Assembly (NCBI RefSeq): GCF_003610785.1
Contig: NZ_RAQQ01000010.1
Location: 124,001-188,000 of the forward strand
DNA length: 64,000 nt
Reading direction: 5' to 3'
Source of the DNA: Micromonospora globbae
Lineage (GTDB): Bacteria > Actinomycetota > Actinomycetes > Mycobacteriales > Micromonosporaceae
Shown: positions 26,599 through 34,480 of the stretch, one piece after another
Layout of the letters: the number at the start of each line of letters is the position of its first letter
Numbering within the stretch: position 1 is the first letter of the stretch
Notes under the pieces: generated by a model
Told to the model about the DNA's origin: nothing
Database searches by the model: none
Seen by the model: only the letters and a program-made list of their open reading frames with translations
Program-made: the position numbers and the translations under genes

Positions 26599-26645
26599 CG
26601 GAGGGTCCGGGCCCGGGCGTCGCCCCCACGCGGCGCCGGCGGGCC

Positions 26646-26682
26646 CGGCCCGACCGCGGCGGGGCCCGCCGCGGTCGGGCCG
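26646..26682. terminator. Long GC hairpin between convergent genes
   Basis: Two perfect 18-nt arms (26646-26663 and 26665-26682) around a single central base. It lies between the stop codons of the convergent MFS and membrane-protein genes, so it can serve both strands as a bidirectional terminator. No T-tract. Confidence 0.7.
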
Positions 26683-26688
26683 CCCGTC

Positions 26689-27327
26689 TCACGCCCGGGC
26701 CGGCCGCAGCCGCCGCAAGCCGGACCAGCGCGGCCGGCACGAGAGCACGACGATGATGAGGATCAGGGACAGCAGCGGCAACGGGTGGCCGAGGACGAGG
26801 GCGAGCGTCAGCTCGGCCAGCCCGCCCAGGACGGTGGCGACGAAGACCCACCGGGGCCCCGAGGGTCCCGTGGCCCGGCGGCCCCCGCGAACCGTCCCCC
26901 ACGGCTTGCGCACCGACAACCAGCCCTGGAAGGCGATCGCGCTCGCCATCAACGCCGTGCCCACCACGAGGCGCACGGTGGGCCCGCCGGTCATCGCGTC
27001 GGTCAGCGTCGGCGACAGGACGAAGATCCCGAGGTACACCTGCACCATGCTGATGGCGAACTTGGCCAGCACCCACCAGTGGATGAAGAAGCCCCAGGGG
27101 GTGGCCGCCGCCAGCACGATTCCGGTACAGGCCGAGACGCCGGCCATGGGGGCGAGCAGTCGGCCGTCGACGACGTGCGCCATCGAGGTCGCCGCGTCAC
27201 GCGCGGCGGAACCGTCCGCGGCGAGGCCGACGGCGAGGAGCACGCACAGCGTCATGGCCTGCGCCATCCATCCGACCGACGTCAGGATGTGCAGCCACAC
27301 GGTGAGTTGACGCCAACGCTTGACCAT
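26689..27327 (-). CDS. Integral membrane protein, possibly DUF2269-like
   Basis: 212 residues with about five or six hydrophobic segments (LTVWLHILTSVGWMAQAMTLCVLLAVGLA, LLAPMAGVSACTGIVLAAATPWGFF, WVFVATVLGGLAELTLALVLG and a C-terminal helix). The opening LHILTSVGWMA followed by paired helices resembles DUF2269-type membrane proteins; the assignment is weak and no activity is known. The ATG at 27327 is used, but a GTG at 27342 is also possible because GGAGG is too close to the ATG. Single gene, divergent from the MarR-GNAT gene. Confidence 0.65.
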   Translation of the reverse strand: MVKRWRQLTVWLHILTSVGWMAQAMTLCVLLAVGLAADGSAARDAATSMAHVVDGRLLAPMAGVSACTGIVLAAATPWGFFIHWWVLAKFAISMVQVYLGIFVLSPTLTDAMTGGPTVRLVVGTALMASAIAFQGWLSVRKPWGTVRGGRRATGPSGPRWVFVATVLGGLAELTLALVLGHPLPLLSLILIIVVLSCRPRWSGLRRLRPARA

Positions 27328-27484
27328 GCCTCCGATGGTCACCGGGCCGGCCGCCGGGCGGCATCGGAGGAAACCCGGAACCGGGCCGGGGTTCTCCCCG
27401 AGTCCGCGCACCCTTCAGAGGGGACCGGGCACGGCACCCGCGAACCGGCCGCCGCGGGGGTCGCGTACCACCGGTCGCCGATAC

Positions 27485-27498
27485 CTGACTAAAGTCAG
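27485..27498. promoter_or_regulatory. MarR-type operator overlapping a leaderless -10 box
   Basis: CTGACT-AA-AGTCAG, a perfect 6-bp inverted repeat. Within it TAAAGT (27490-27495) stands 7 nt before the ATG at 27503 with no ribosome site, so the palindrome would cover the -10 of a leaderless promoter. This geometry suits autorepression. Confidence 0.5.
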
Positions 27499-27502
27499 CT
27501 AC

Positions 27503-28396
27503 ATGAGCCACGACCTGATCGCCGCCGTGCGGCGGTTCAACCGGACGGTCACCCAACGGGTGGGCGCGCTCGACGACGAGTACATGGCGCGGGGCCGACC
27601 CCTGGCGCAGGCACGCCTGCTGTGGGAGATCGGCCCCGGCGGCGCGGAGGTGGCGGCGCTGCGGGGCCGGCTCGGGCTGGACTCGGGCTACCTCAGCCGG
27701 CTGCTGCGTGCTCTCGAGAACGACGGCCTGGTCACGGTGGGCCCCGCGGACGGCACCGGCGACGGGCGGGTCCGGACGGCGGCGCTCACCCCGGCCGGCC
27801 GTACGGAGTGGGCCGAGCTCGACCGGCGCTCCGACGAGTTCGCCTGGTCGATCCTCGAACCACTGGCCGCGCCGCATCGGCAGCGGCTCGTGGCGGCCAT
27901 GGCCGAGGTGGAGCGGCTGCTCGTCGCGTCGATGGTGGTCATCGCGCCATGCCCGCCGAGCGACCCGCGCGCCCGCACCTGCCTGCGCGCCTACGCGCGG
28001 GACGTGGCGCGGCGCTTCGACGACGGGTTCGATCCGGCCCTCAGCAACCCGGTGCGCGACGACGAACTCGTCCCGCCGGCCGGGGTGTTCCTGCTCGCCA
28101 CCCTGAACGCCGAACCCGTCGGCTGCGGCGCCGTCAAGCTCCACCCGGACGCGCCCGCGGAGATCAAACGTGTCTGGGTGGCCGACAGCGTGCGCGGCCT
28201 GGGGATCGGCCGGCGGATGCTCGACGAACTGGAGCGGTACGCCGCGGAGCGGGGCTGGGACACCGTACGGCTGGACACCAACCGCACCCTCACCGAGGCG
28301 ATCGCGATGTACCGGGCCGCCGGCTACCGCGAGATCGAGCCGTACAACACCGAGCGCTACGCCGACCACTGGTTCGAGAAGCGCCTGGTGCCGTGA
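27503..28396 (+). CDS. MarR-family regulator fused to a GNAT acetyltransferase
   Basis: 297 residues. Residues about 1-145 form a MarR winged helix (ARLLWEIGPGGAEVAALRGRLGLDSGYLSRLLRALENDGLV, then RTAALTPAGRTEW). Residues about 160-297 form a GNAT domain with the acetyl-CoA loop VRGLGIGRRMLDELE and AIAMYRAAGYREI. Such fusions are widespread in actinobacteria and Proteobacteria; the acetyl acceptor is usually unknown. The palindrome directly before the start suggests autoregulation. The start ATG is supported by the -10-to-start spacing rather than a Shine-Dalgarno. Confidence 0.92.
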   Translation: MSHDLIAAVRRFNRTVTQRVGALDDEYMARGRPLAQARLLWEIGPGGAEVAALRGRLGLDSGYLSRLLRALENDGLVTVGPADGTGDGRVRTAALTPAGRTEWAELDRRSDEFAWSILEPLAAPHRQRLVAAMAEVERLLVASMVVIAPCPPSDPRARTCLRAYARDVARRFDDGFDPALSNPVRDDELVPPAGVFLLATLNAEPVGCGAVKLHPDAPAEIKRVWVADSVRGLGIGRRMLDELERYAAERGWDTVRLDTNRTLTEAIAMYRAAGYREIEPYNTERYADHWFEKRLVP

Positions 28397-28417
28397 CGTC
28401 CGCCCCGGCCGGTAGGC

Positions 28418-29794
28418 TCACCGGGCTCGCCGGTTGGCGCGCAGCGCGCCCAGCAGGACGCCGGGAGTGACCAGCGAGTTCGGGTGCGCGGACAGGGAGA
28501 CGACGCGGTTGAACCGGCGGGCGACGGCCACGTCGGTGATCGTCGCCGTGACGATCTGCCGGCTGACCCAGCTCCGCAACCGGTGGCCGCGCGGGTAGGG
28601 ACCGTCCACGTGCGGCAGGGCGAGGTCGGCGGAGGTGGACGTCGACCAGGCGGCGTCGACCACGACCTTCTGCAACGCGAAGAACTCGCGGGCGGGCGCG
28701 TCGGGATCGGGCTTCGCGCGCACGTACCGCGACAGGCAGGCCGCGTGCAGGGCCGCCGCCGTGATCCCCTGCCCGTACACGGGGTTGAACGAGGCGACCG
28801 CGTCCCCGACGCTCACGAGGCGGGCGGGCAGGCGCCGCAGCGCGTGGAACTCCCGCCGCCGGCTGTCGGCGTGGTGGTACGTCCGCACGTCGCCGAGCAT
28901 CTCGTTGCCGGCGAGTTCGCCGAACTCCGGCGGGAACTGCGACCGCAACCGGCGGACGAAGTCGTCGGCCGTGCGCCCGGGACGGCTGTCGCCGTAGCCG
29001 GCCATCATGGCCATCCACCGGCCGTCCTCGACGGCGAAGAACGCGGCGCCGGCCACGTCCGACGACGCCGCCGGGCTGTGCAGGGCCATGACGAGGGTGG
29101 GTCGCGGGTCCGTCTCCCGGCGCCGGAACAGCGCGGTCGCGTAGTTGAGGTCGACCCGCATCCGCCGGGTGGCCGGCCGCTCCCCGCCGGCCCGCTCGAG
29201 CCAGTCGGAGAGGCGGCTCGACCGTCCCATGGCGTCCACCACGAGATCGCCGCGCTCGACGCCGGGCGCACCGCCGTCGTCGTAGCGGACGCCGGCGGTG
29301 ACCGCGCCGTCGAACACGAGACCCGTCGCGCGGGCGGTCCGGGTCTCGACGTTGGGCATTCGCAGCACCTGCTGGCGGATCAGCCCCTCCAGGAACGGAC
29401 GGGTGCCCGCCAGGCTGTCGGCGTCGTCGGGCACCACCACCTTCAGCCGACCGTCGAGGTAGCTGCGCCGGCCGGCGGGCGGCGCCTCGACCGCCCCCTG
29501 GGCCAGGGCGTGCTCCCGGAACCCGGGGAACAGCCGTTCGAGCAGCAGGAAGCCGCCGGGCAGCAGCGCGTGCAGCTGCGTACCCTGTGGCACTCCGGGC
29601 CGGGCGCCGGCCGTCCGCGGGTCGTCGCGGTCGATGACGACGACGCTCTCCGCGTGGCCGGCCAGCACCCGTGCCGCCAGCAGCCCGGCCACGCTGCCGC
29701 CGATCACGATGGCCCTGCCCATGACCGGCGTGGCCCGCTCGGGTGGCCGCTCCGCGTTCAGTGCGGCGAAGATCCGGGCCGGGGAGGATGCCAT
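28418..29794 (-). CDS. FAD-dependent monooxygenase-like oxidoreductase
   Basis: 458 residues. FAD-binding loop AIVIGGSVAGLLAARVLAGHAESVVVIDRD starts near residue 28, and the second FAD motif is RLVSVGDAVASFNPVYGQGITAAALHA. The middle contains DAMGRSSRLSDWL. This is the FAD_binding_3/squalene-epoxidase-like class seen in tailoring and catabolic hydroxylases. GGAGAG precedes the chosen ATG; the alternative ATG at 29722 would remove a nonconserved extension. It is convergent with the MarR-GNAT gene, with no pathway genes beside it. Substrate unknown. Confidence 0.85.
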   Translation of the reverse strand: MASSPARIFAALNAERPPERATPVMGRAIVIGGSVAGLLAARVLAGHAESVVVIDRDDPRTAGARPGVPQGTQLHALLPGGFLLLERLFPGFREHALAQGAVEAPPAGRRSYLDGRLKVVVPDDADSLAGTRPFLEGLIRQQVLRMPNVETRTARATGLVFDGAVTAGVRYDDGGAPGVERGDLVVDAMGRSSRLSDWLERAGGERPATRRMRVDLNYATALFRRRETDPRPTLVMALHSPAASSDVAGAAFFAVEDGRWMAMMAGYGDSRPGRTADDFVRRLRSQFPPEFGELAGNEMLGDVRTYHHADSRRREFHALRRLPARLVSVGDAVASFNPVYGQGITAAALHAACLSRYVRAKPDPDAPAREFFALQKVVVDAAWSTSTSADLALPHVDGPYPRGHRLRSWVSRQIVTATITDVAVARRFNRVVSLSAHPNSLVTPGVLLGALRANRRAR

Positions 29795-29923
29795 CTGCTC
29801 TCCATCGGGTGCGGGGGTGCGCGCCTTCCCGCATCCTGCCAGCGAGCGGGCACGACGGCAGTCCCCTCACGCCTGCGCGTGGTCCCGCGTGGGCCCCGCG
29901 GCTCCGCCGGCCACGAGCGCCCG

Positions 29924-30868
29924 TCAGGGGCTCGGCGCGGCGGACCGTCCGCCGGTCGTCACCACGACCCGGCCCAAATTTCCGCGCGACGCCACCAGCC
30001 CGACGGCGGCGGCGAGCCGGTCGAACCCGAACTCGACGCACCGGGGGCGGAGCGCGCCGCGGGCCAGCAGGTCCCACACCTGCGCCCGGTACCCGTTCAC
30101 CAGGTCGGGCCGGGTCCGGTCGAGCGTGCCGATCGTGAAGCCGAGGACGCTCCTCATGCCGCCCAGCAGGCTGCTCACGTCCACGGTGCCGCCGGCGGCG
30201 CTGAACGCGACCATCCTGCCGAGGGGAGCCAGCATGTCCACGCCGCGTCGCACGAGGTCGCCGCCGGCGCCGTCCAGGACCAGGTCGACCGGTTCACCCC
30301 AGGACGGCTCGGCGTACGTGACGACCTCGTCGGCGCCGCAGTCGCGCGCGAACGGGGCCTTCTCCGGGGATCCCACCGCGGCGACGACCCGGGACGCGCC
30401 CAATGCCCGGCCCAGTTGCACCATCAGGTGCCCGGTGCCGCTGGCGGCGGCGGTCACCAGGACCGACTCGCCGGGCGCGAAGCGTCCCGCCCGCGGGGCG
30501 CTGAGCGCGATCAGGCCACCACGGACCAGGCACACGGCGGCCGGGGCCCCGACCTCGCCGGGCACCCGGGCCACCAGCCGTGGGTCGGCGAGCACGAGAT
30601 CGGCGTACGCGTCCTCGAACACGACCCCGCCCACCCGGTCGCCCACCTCGAACCCGGACACACCGGCGCCCACGGCGGCCACGGTCCCGACGATCTCGCC
30701 GCCCGGGCGCACCGGCTCGGCGCGCCCGCGGGAGGCGGCCAGCAGGCGGACGAGCCCGACCCCGACCCCGACGGCCTCCGTGCGCACCAGCAGGCGCCCC
30801 GGTGGTACGAGCGGGTCGGGCGCGTCGACGACTTCGACGCCGTCGTCGGAGAAGTTGACGGTACGCAT
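29924..30868 (-). CDS. Zinc-independent quinone oxidoreductase (MDR superfamily)
   Basis: 314 residues. A GroES-like N-terminal domain (GGEIVGTVAAVGAGVSGFEVGDRVGG) and a NADPH-binding Rossmann domain (SVLVTAAASGTGHLMVQLGRALGASRVVAAVGSPEKA) without the structural-zinc cysteine cluster, so a QOR/enoyl reductase-type enzyme. AAGGA lies 7 nt before the ATG. The divergent TetR gene and two tandem palindromes in the shared promoter make it the likely target of that regulator, perhaps a response to reactive carbonyls or quinones. Confidence 0.88.
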   Translation of the reverse strand: MRTVNFSDDGVEVVDAPDPLVPPGRLLVRTEAVGVGVGLVRLLAASRGRAEPVRPGGEIVGTVAAVGAGVSGFEVGDRVGGVVFEDAYADLVLADPRLVARVPGEVGAPAAVCLVRGGLIALSAPRAGRFAPGESVLVTAAASGTGHLMVQLGRALGASRVVAAVGSPEKAPFARDCGADEVVTYAEPSWGEPVDLVLDGAGGDLVRRGVDMLAPLGRMVAFSAAGGTVDVSSLLGGMRSVLGFTIGTLDRTRPDLVNGYRAQVWDLLARGALRPRCVEFGFDRLAAAVGLVASRGNLGRVVVTTGGRSAAPSP

Positions 30869-30946
30869 GCTTGGTTCCTTCTGATCGGGTCGGGCGGGGC
30901 CGCCCGGCGGGGTCAGCCGGCGCGGCCGCCCGTCAGGTCAGGCCGC

Positions 30947-30971
30947 GGGGCCGCCCGTCGAGGGCGGCCCC
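30947..30971. other. Perfect hairpin in the leader upstream of the quinone oxidoreductase gene
   Basis: GGGGCCGCCC-GTCGA-GGGCGGCCCC, a 10-bp stem 79 bp upstream of the start codon and inside the leftward transcript if that starts near the operators. It could be an attenuator-like terminator or a chance GC fold. Confidence 0.3.
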
Positions 30972-31032
30972 GTGCGTCTCAGGCGGTGTTCCTCGGCAGC
31001 ATCAGCGCCCCTCCCCTCCGTCGACGACCAAA

Positions 31033-31064
31033 CTTCAACGCTGTTGAAGTTCAACGACGTTGAA
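31033..31064. promoter_or_regulatory. Tandem TetR operators between divergent genes
   Basis: Two near-identical palindromes, CTTCAAC-GCT-GTTGAAG at 31033-31049 and TTCAAC-GAC-GTTGAA at 31050-31064, with centres 16 bp apart. A rightward promoter can be drawn with TTCAAC (31050-31055) as -35 and CATACT (31073-31078) as -10, 17 nt apart. Repression of both the oxidoreductase and the regulator's own gene is expected. Confidence 0.75.
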
Positions 31065-31115
31065 GTCTGCGGCATACTCGGGGAGGTCGTCAAACCTTTT
31101 CCGGAGCGGGCAACG

Positions 31116-31754
31116 ATGCGGCTGAGCAAGGAGCAGGTGTTGAGCACGGCGCTGGACGTGCTCGACGAGGTCGGGCTGGAGCAGTTGACGATGCGGCGAC
31201 TGTCGGCCCGGCTCGGCGTGCAGAACGGCGCCACCTACTGGCACTTCCGCAGCAAGCAGGCGCTGCTGGAGGCGATGGCCGACGCCATGCTCGCCGGGAT
31301 CGTCGACGATCTCGACCCGCACGCCCCGTGGCACGCGCGGGTCGCCGGCCTCGCCCACCGCCTACGGCGCGCGCTGCTCGCACGCCGTGACGGGGCGCGC
31401 CTCTTCGCGAGCCTCTTCTTCCCGCTGCCGAACGCGCTCGACTACGGCGAAGCCATGATCGCCGCACTGCGCGACGCCGGCATGTCCCACCGCGACGCGG
31501 CGTGGACCGCCGACGCCGTCACGTACTACGTCGTGGGCCACGCCGCCGAGGAGCAACTCGCCGCCGGCCTGCCCGACGACGGGGCACCGGCCACGACGCG
31601 ACTCACCCGGGCCGTCGATCCGCACCGTCACCCGCACCTGCACGCGGCACTCGCGCACGTGCCGGCCCCGCACGGCGAGGAGCACTTCGACCATGGGTTG
31701 CGGCTGCTCGTCAACGGCATCCCGGCCTCCGCCGGGACGGCGTCCGCGATGTGA
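31116..31754 (+). CDS. TetR-family regulator with tetracycline-repressor-type C-terminal domain
   Basis: 212 residues. HTH at about residues 5-50 (VLSTALDVLDEVGLEQLTMRRLSARLGVQNGATYWHFRSKQALLEAM). The C-terminal helical part (DYGEAMIAALRDAGMSHRDAAWTADAVTYYVVGHAAEEQ) resembles TetR_C. The ATG at 31116 is chosen because the in-frame upstream codons cover the operators. It probably represses itself and the divergent quinone oxidoreductase. Inducer not predictable. Confidence 0.92.
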   Translation: MRLSKEQVLSTALDVLDEVGLEQLTMRRLSARLGVQNGATYWHFRSKQALLEAMADAMLAGIVDDLDPHAPWHARVAGLAHRLRRALLARRDGARLFASLFFPLPNALDYGEAMIAALRDAGMSHRDAAWTADAVTYYVVGHAAEEQLAAGLPDDGAPATTRLTRAVDPHRHPHLHAALAHVPAPHGEEHFDHGLRLLVNGIPASAGTASAM

Positions 31755-31755
31755 C

Positions 31756-31784
31756 GGCCGGCGTGGACGACGTCCGCGCCGGCC
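31756..31784 (+). terminator. Terminator hairpin after the tetR-type gene
   Basis: GGCCGGCG (31756-31763) pairs with CGCCGGCC (31777-31784), with an inner GGAC/GTCC stem. It begins 1 bp after the stop codon. No T-tract. Confidence 0.6.
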
Positions 31785-31832
31785 CCGGGAGCCCCGGCCC
31801 CGCGAGCGCCGGGCACCGCGCGGCGAGCACCC

Positions 31833-32255
31833 CTAGCGCTGCGTACGGTCGTCGATCTCCGTGCCGGACTCGCCCGGCCGCGCGCCGATCGACTCCTCGG
31901 CGGCCCGCCCGCCCGTGCTCTCGTCCCCCAGGGTGAGACCGCTGCGGGGCAGATCGGACAAGCCGGCGGGATCCTCCGTCGGCTGGTCGGGCTCCCCGGC
32001 CGCCGTCTGCGCGCCCGGGCCGCCGGCGGACTCCCGCCGCCCGACACCCCGGCCGTGGTACACGCCGGAGCCGGCCGGTGCGCCCGGTTCGGCGAGCCTC
32101 GTGTCGGCCGGCCCGCCGGCGGTGTCGGCCAGCCCGGCCCGGCGCAGCATGTCGACCAGCTCGTCGTGCGACATGTCGTCGGTGTCCGGTATCCCGGCGC
32201 CGCGCGCGATCGACCGCAGGGTCGTGAGGTCCTGGTCCGCGAAGGTCTCGGCCAT
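31833..32255 (-). CDS. Small acidic protein with an N-terminal SAP/Rho-N-like motif
   Basis: 140 residues. Residues about 5-45 (DLTTLRSIARGAGIPDTDDMSHDELVDMLRRAGLAD) resemble the two-helix Rho_N/SAP nucleic-acid-binding fold. The rest is a low-complexity tail rich in Gly, Glu, Pro and Ser, probably disordered. The ATG was chosen at the start of the conserved motif. It lies downstream of the kup gene with 95 bp between. Function unknown; the motif match is by eye only. Confidence 0.6.
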   Translation of the reverse strand: MAETFADQDLTTLRSIARGAGIPDTDDMSHDELVDMLRRAGLADTAGGPADTRLAEPGAPAGSGVYHGRGVGRRESAGGPGAQTAAGEPDQPTEDPAGLSDLPRSGLTLGDESTGGRAAEESIGARPGESGTEIDDRTQR

Positions 32256-32350
32256 GCCCGCAGGCTTCCCCGGGGTCGGGATCGGAAACGCCCCGGACCG
32301 TGCCGGGTGGCGGCAACTCCGGCCGCCGACCACCGGCGTGGGCGCCACGA

Positions 32351-34319
32351 CTACAGCTCGATGTGCGAGCCCATGATGACGGTGCGCTCGCGCGGCAGGC
32401 AGAAGTGTTCGGCGGCGTCGGCGGTGATGTACGAGGTGGCGATGAACAACCGCTTTCGCCACCGCGGCATGGTCGGTCGCGTGCCGGACCGCAGCTCGAT
32501 CTTCGACAGGAAGTACGACGCCTCGTCGACGTCCAGCTGTCCCTCGGTGGCGTCCGGTCCCAGCCGCCGCAGCACCTCGGGCACGTCGGGCGTCTCCATG
32601 TAGCCGAACCGGGCGCTGACGTGGGTGATCCCGTCGTCGGCGAAGCCGAGGTCGTCGACGACGATCTGCTGCTCGGGCGGCACCCGGGGCACCGGCTGGG
32701 TGTCGATCGAGAGGATCAGGACGTGCTCGTGGCGTACGTGGTTGTGCTCGACGTTCGCGCGCATGGCGAGCGGAGCGGTCTCCTTGCCCCGGTTGAGGAA
32801 CACCGCGGTGCCCGGGACGCGCCGCGTCAGCGCCCCGTCCCCGCGCAGCCGCACGACGAAGTCGCGCAGTGAGCCCTCCCGGCGTTGGCGCTCGGCGGTG
32901 ACGATCTCCCGCCCGCGTTGCCAGGTGGTCATGACGGTGAAGGCGGCCAGGCCGATGAGCAGCGGCAGCCACGCGCCGTGGAGCAGCTTGGTGCCGTTGG
33001 CGGCGACGAAGAGCAGGTCGACGAGCAGCAGCGGGACCGCACCCACGGCGAGCACCCAGAGCGGCACGTTCCACCGCCACCGGCCCACGTAGAAGAACAT
33101 GAGGGTGGTGATGGTGATGGTCGCGGTGACCGCCATGCCGAAGGCGTACGCCAGCGCCGTCGAGCTGCGGAAGGCGAAGACGAGGGTGAGCACGGCGACG
33201 AGCAGCAGCCAGTTGACCCACGGCACGTAGACCTGGCCGGCCGTGGACTCGGAGGTGTGCAGGATGCGCAGTCGCGGAAGGTAGCCGAGTTCCGCGGCCT
33301 GCGACGCCACCGAGAACGCGCCGCTGATCACCGCCTGGGAGGCGATCACTGTCGCCGCGGTCGCCAGCAGGACCAGCGGCAGCCGGGCCCACTCGGGCAC
33401 GAGCAGGAAGAACGGGCTGCTGACGTGGCCGGGGTCGGCGAGGATCAACGCGCCCTGCCCGAGGTAGCTGAGCGCGCAGGCGGGGAAGACGAGGGCCACC
33501 CAGGCGCGGGTGATCGCGCGCCGGCCGAAGTGCCCCATGTCGGCGTAGAGCGCCTCGGCGCCGGTGACGGCGAGCACGATGGCCGCGAGGGCGTAGAACG
33601 CCGCGTCGAAGCGGCCGACCAGGAAGTCCAGCGCGTACGCGGGCGACAGCGCCCGGAGGATCTCGGGGTTTCCGGCGATGCCCCGTACGCCGCACGCGGC
33701 GATCGTCACGAACCAGATGATCATGATGGGGCCGAACAGGCGGCCCACCGTGCCGCTCCCCCGCCGCTGCGCCAGGAACAGCACCAGGATGATCACCGCG
33801 GTGATCGGCACGACGAGCTCGTGCAGCGACGGCTCGATGACCTTGAGGCCCTCCACCGCGGACAGCACCGAGATCGCCGGGGTGATCATGCTGTCGCCGA
33901 AGAACAGCGCGGCGCCGAAGACCCCCAGTCCGGCCAGCAGCACGGCCGTCCGTGCGGCCCGTTTCGGGTTGTGGCGCCGGAGCAGCGTGATGAGCGCCAT
34001 GATGCCGCCCTCGCCCTCGTTGTCGGCGCGCATGGCGAGCAGCACGTAGGTGACGGTGACGATGATCATCACCGACCAGAAGACGAGCGACACCACCGTA
34101 CACGTTCTCGGTGCTGATCGGGACGGGATGGGGGTCGCCGGGGTTGAACACCGTCTGCATGGTGTAGATCGGGCTGGTGCCGATGTCGCCGAACACGACG
34201 CCGAGCGCCCCGACGACCAGCGCGAGCCGCACCGTGTCGTGCGCGTGCGCGGTCGTGGCGCCCAGTGGCCGGGACGCGGACCCGTCGTCCGGCGCGCCCC
34301 GTTGCTGCCGCTCGCTCAC
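32351..34319 (-). pseudogene. kup: Kup-type potassium transporter gene with a frameshift
   Basis: The N-terminal 75 codons (GTG at 34319, GGGAGG 6 nt upstream) read VVGALGVVFGDIGTSPIYTMQTVF and end ISTENVYG. The rest continues in another frame from about 34096 (VVSLVFWSVMIIVTVTYVLLAMRADNEGEGG). Alignment with the Kup pattern (VYG-xx-SL-FW) shows that two bases are missing at 34093-34098, where a GGTGTGGTG would have become GGTGGTG. Restored, the protein would be 656 residues, normal for Kup, with 12 helices and a cytoplasmic C-terminal domain. Either a real inactivating deletion in a GT repeat or a sequencing error. All other motifs look intact. Confidence 0.85.
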
Positions 34320-34480
34320 GGCGGACCTCCCTGCGGCGAACGGCCGCGTCCGGCGAGATGGCCCGGGCGGCCGGGGCCCGGCCTCGACACATCCGGACAT
34401 TACCGGCACGGCCGCCTACCGCGGGGCCGGTCGCCGCCGAGCGCCACCGGGGACCGGCGGCGGTCGCGGGACGGGGACCG

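Noticed and set aside
28484..31063. An 859-codon plus-strand open frame across the FAD enzyme and quinone oxidoreductase
   Set aside because: It spans two real minus-strand genes and the divergent promoter, and lacks recognisable domains.
34090..34110. Programmed frameshifting in kup
   Set aside because: No slippery heptamer or downstream structure was seen, Kup is not known to need frameshifting, and a simple 2-bp loss in a GT repeat explains the break.
31833..34409. One continuous minus-strand frame joining the SAP-like protein and the 5' part of kup
   Set aside because: The stretch between is a shadow of the shifted kup frame. The SAP-like protein has its own start at 32255, and the kup 5' part belongs to the split transporter.
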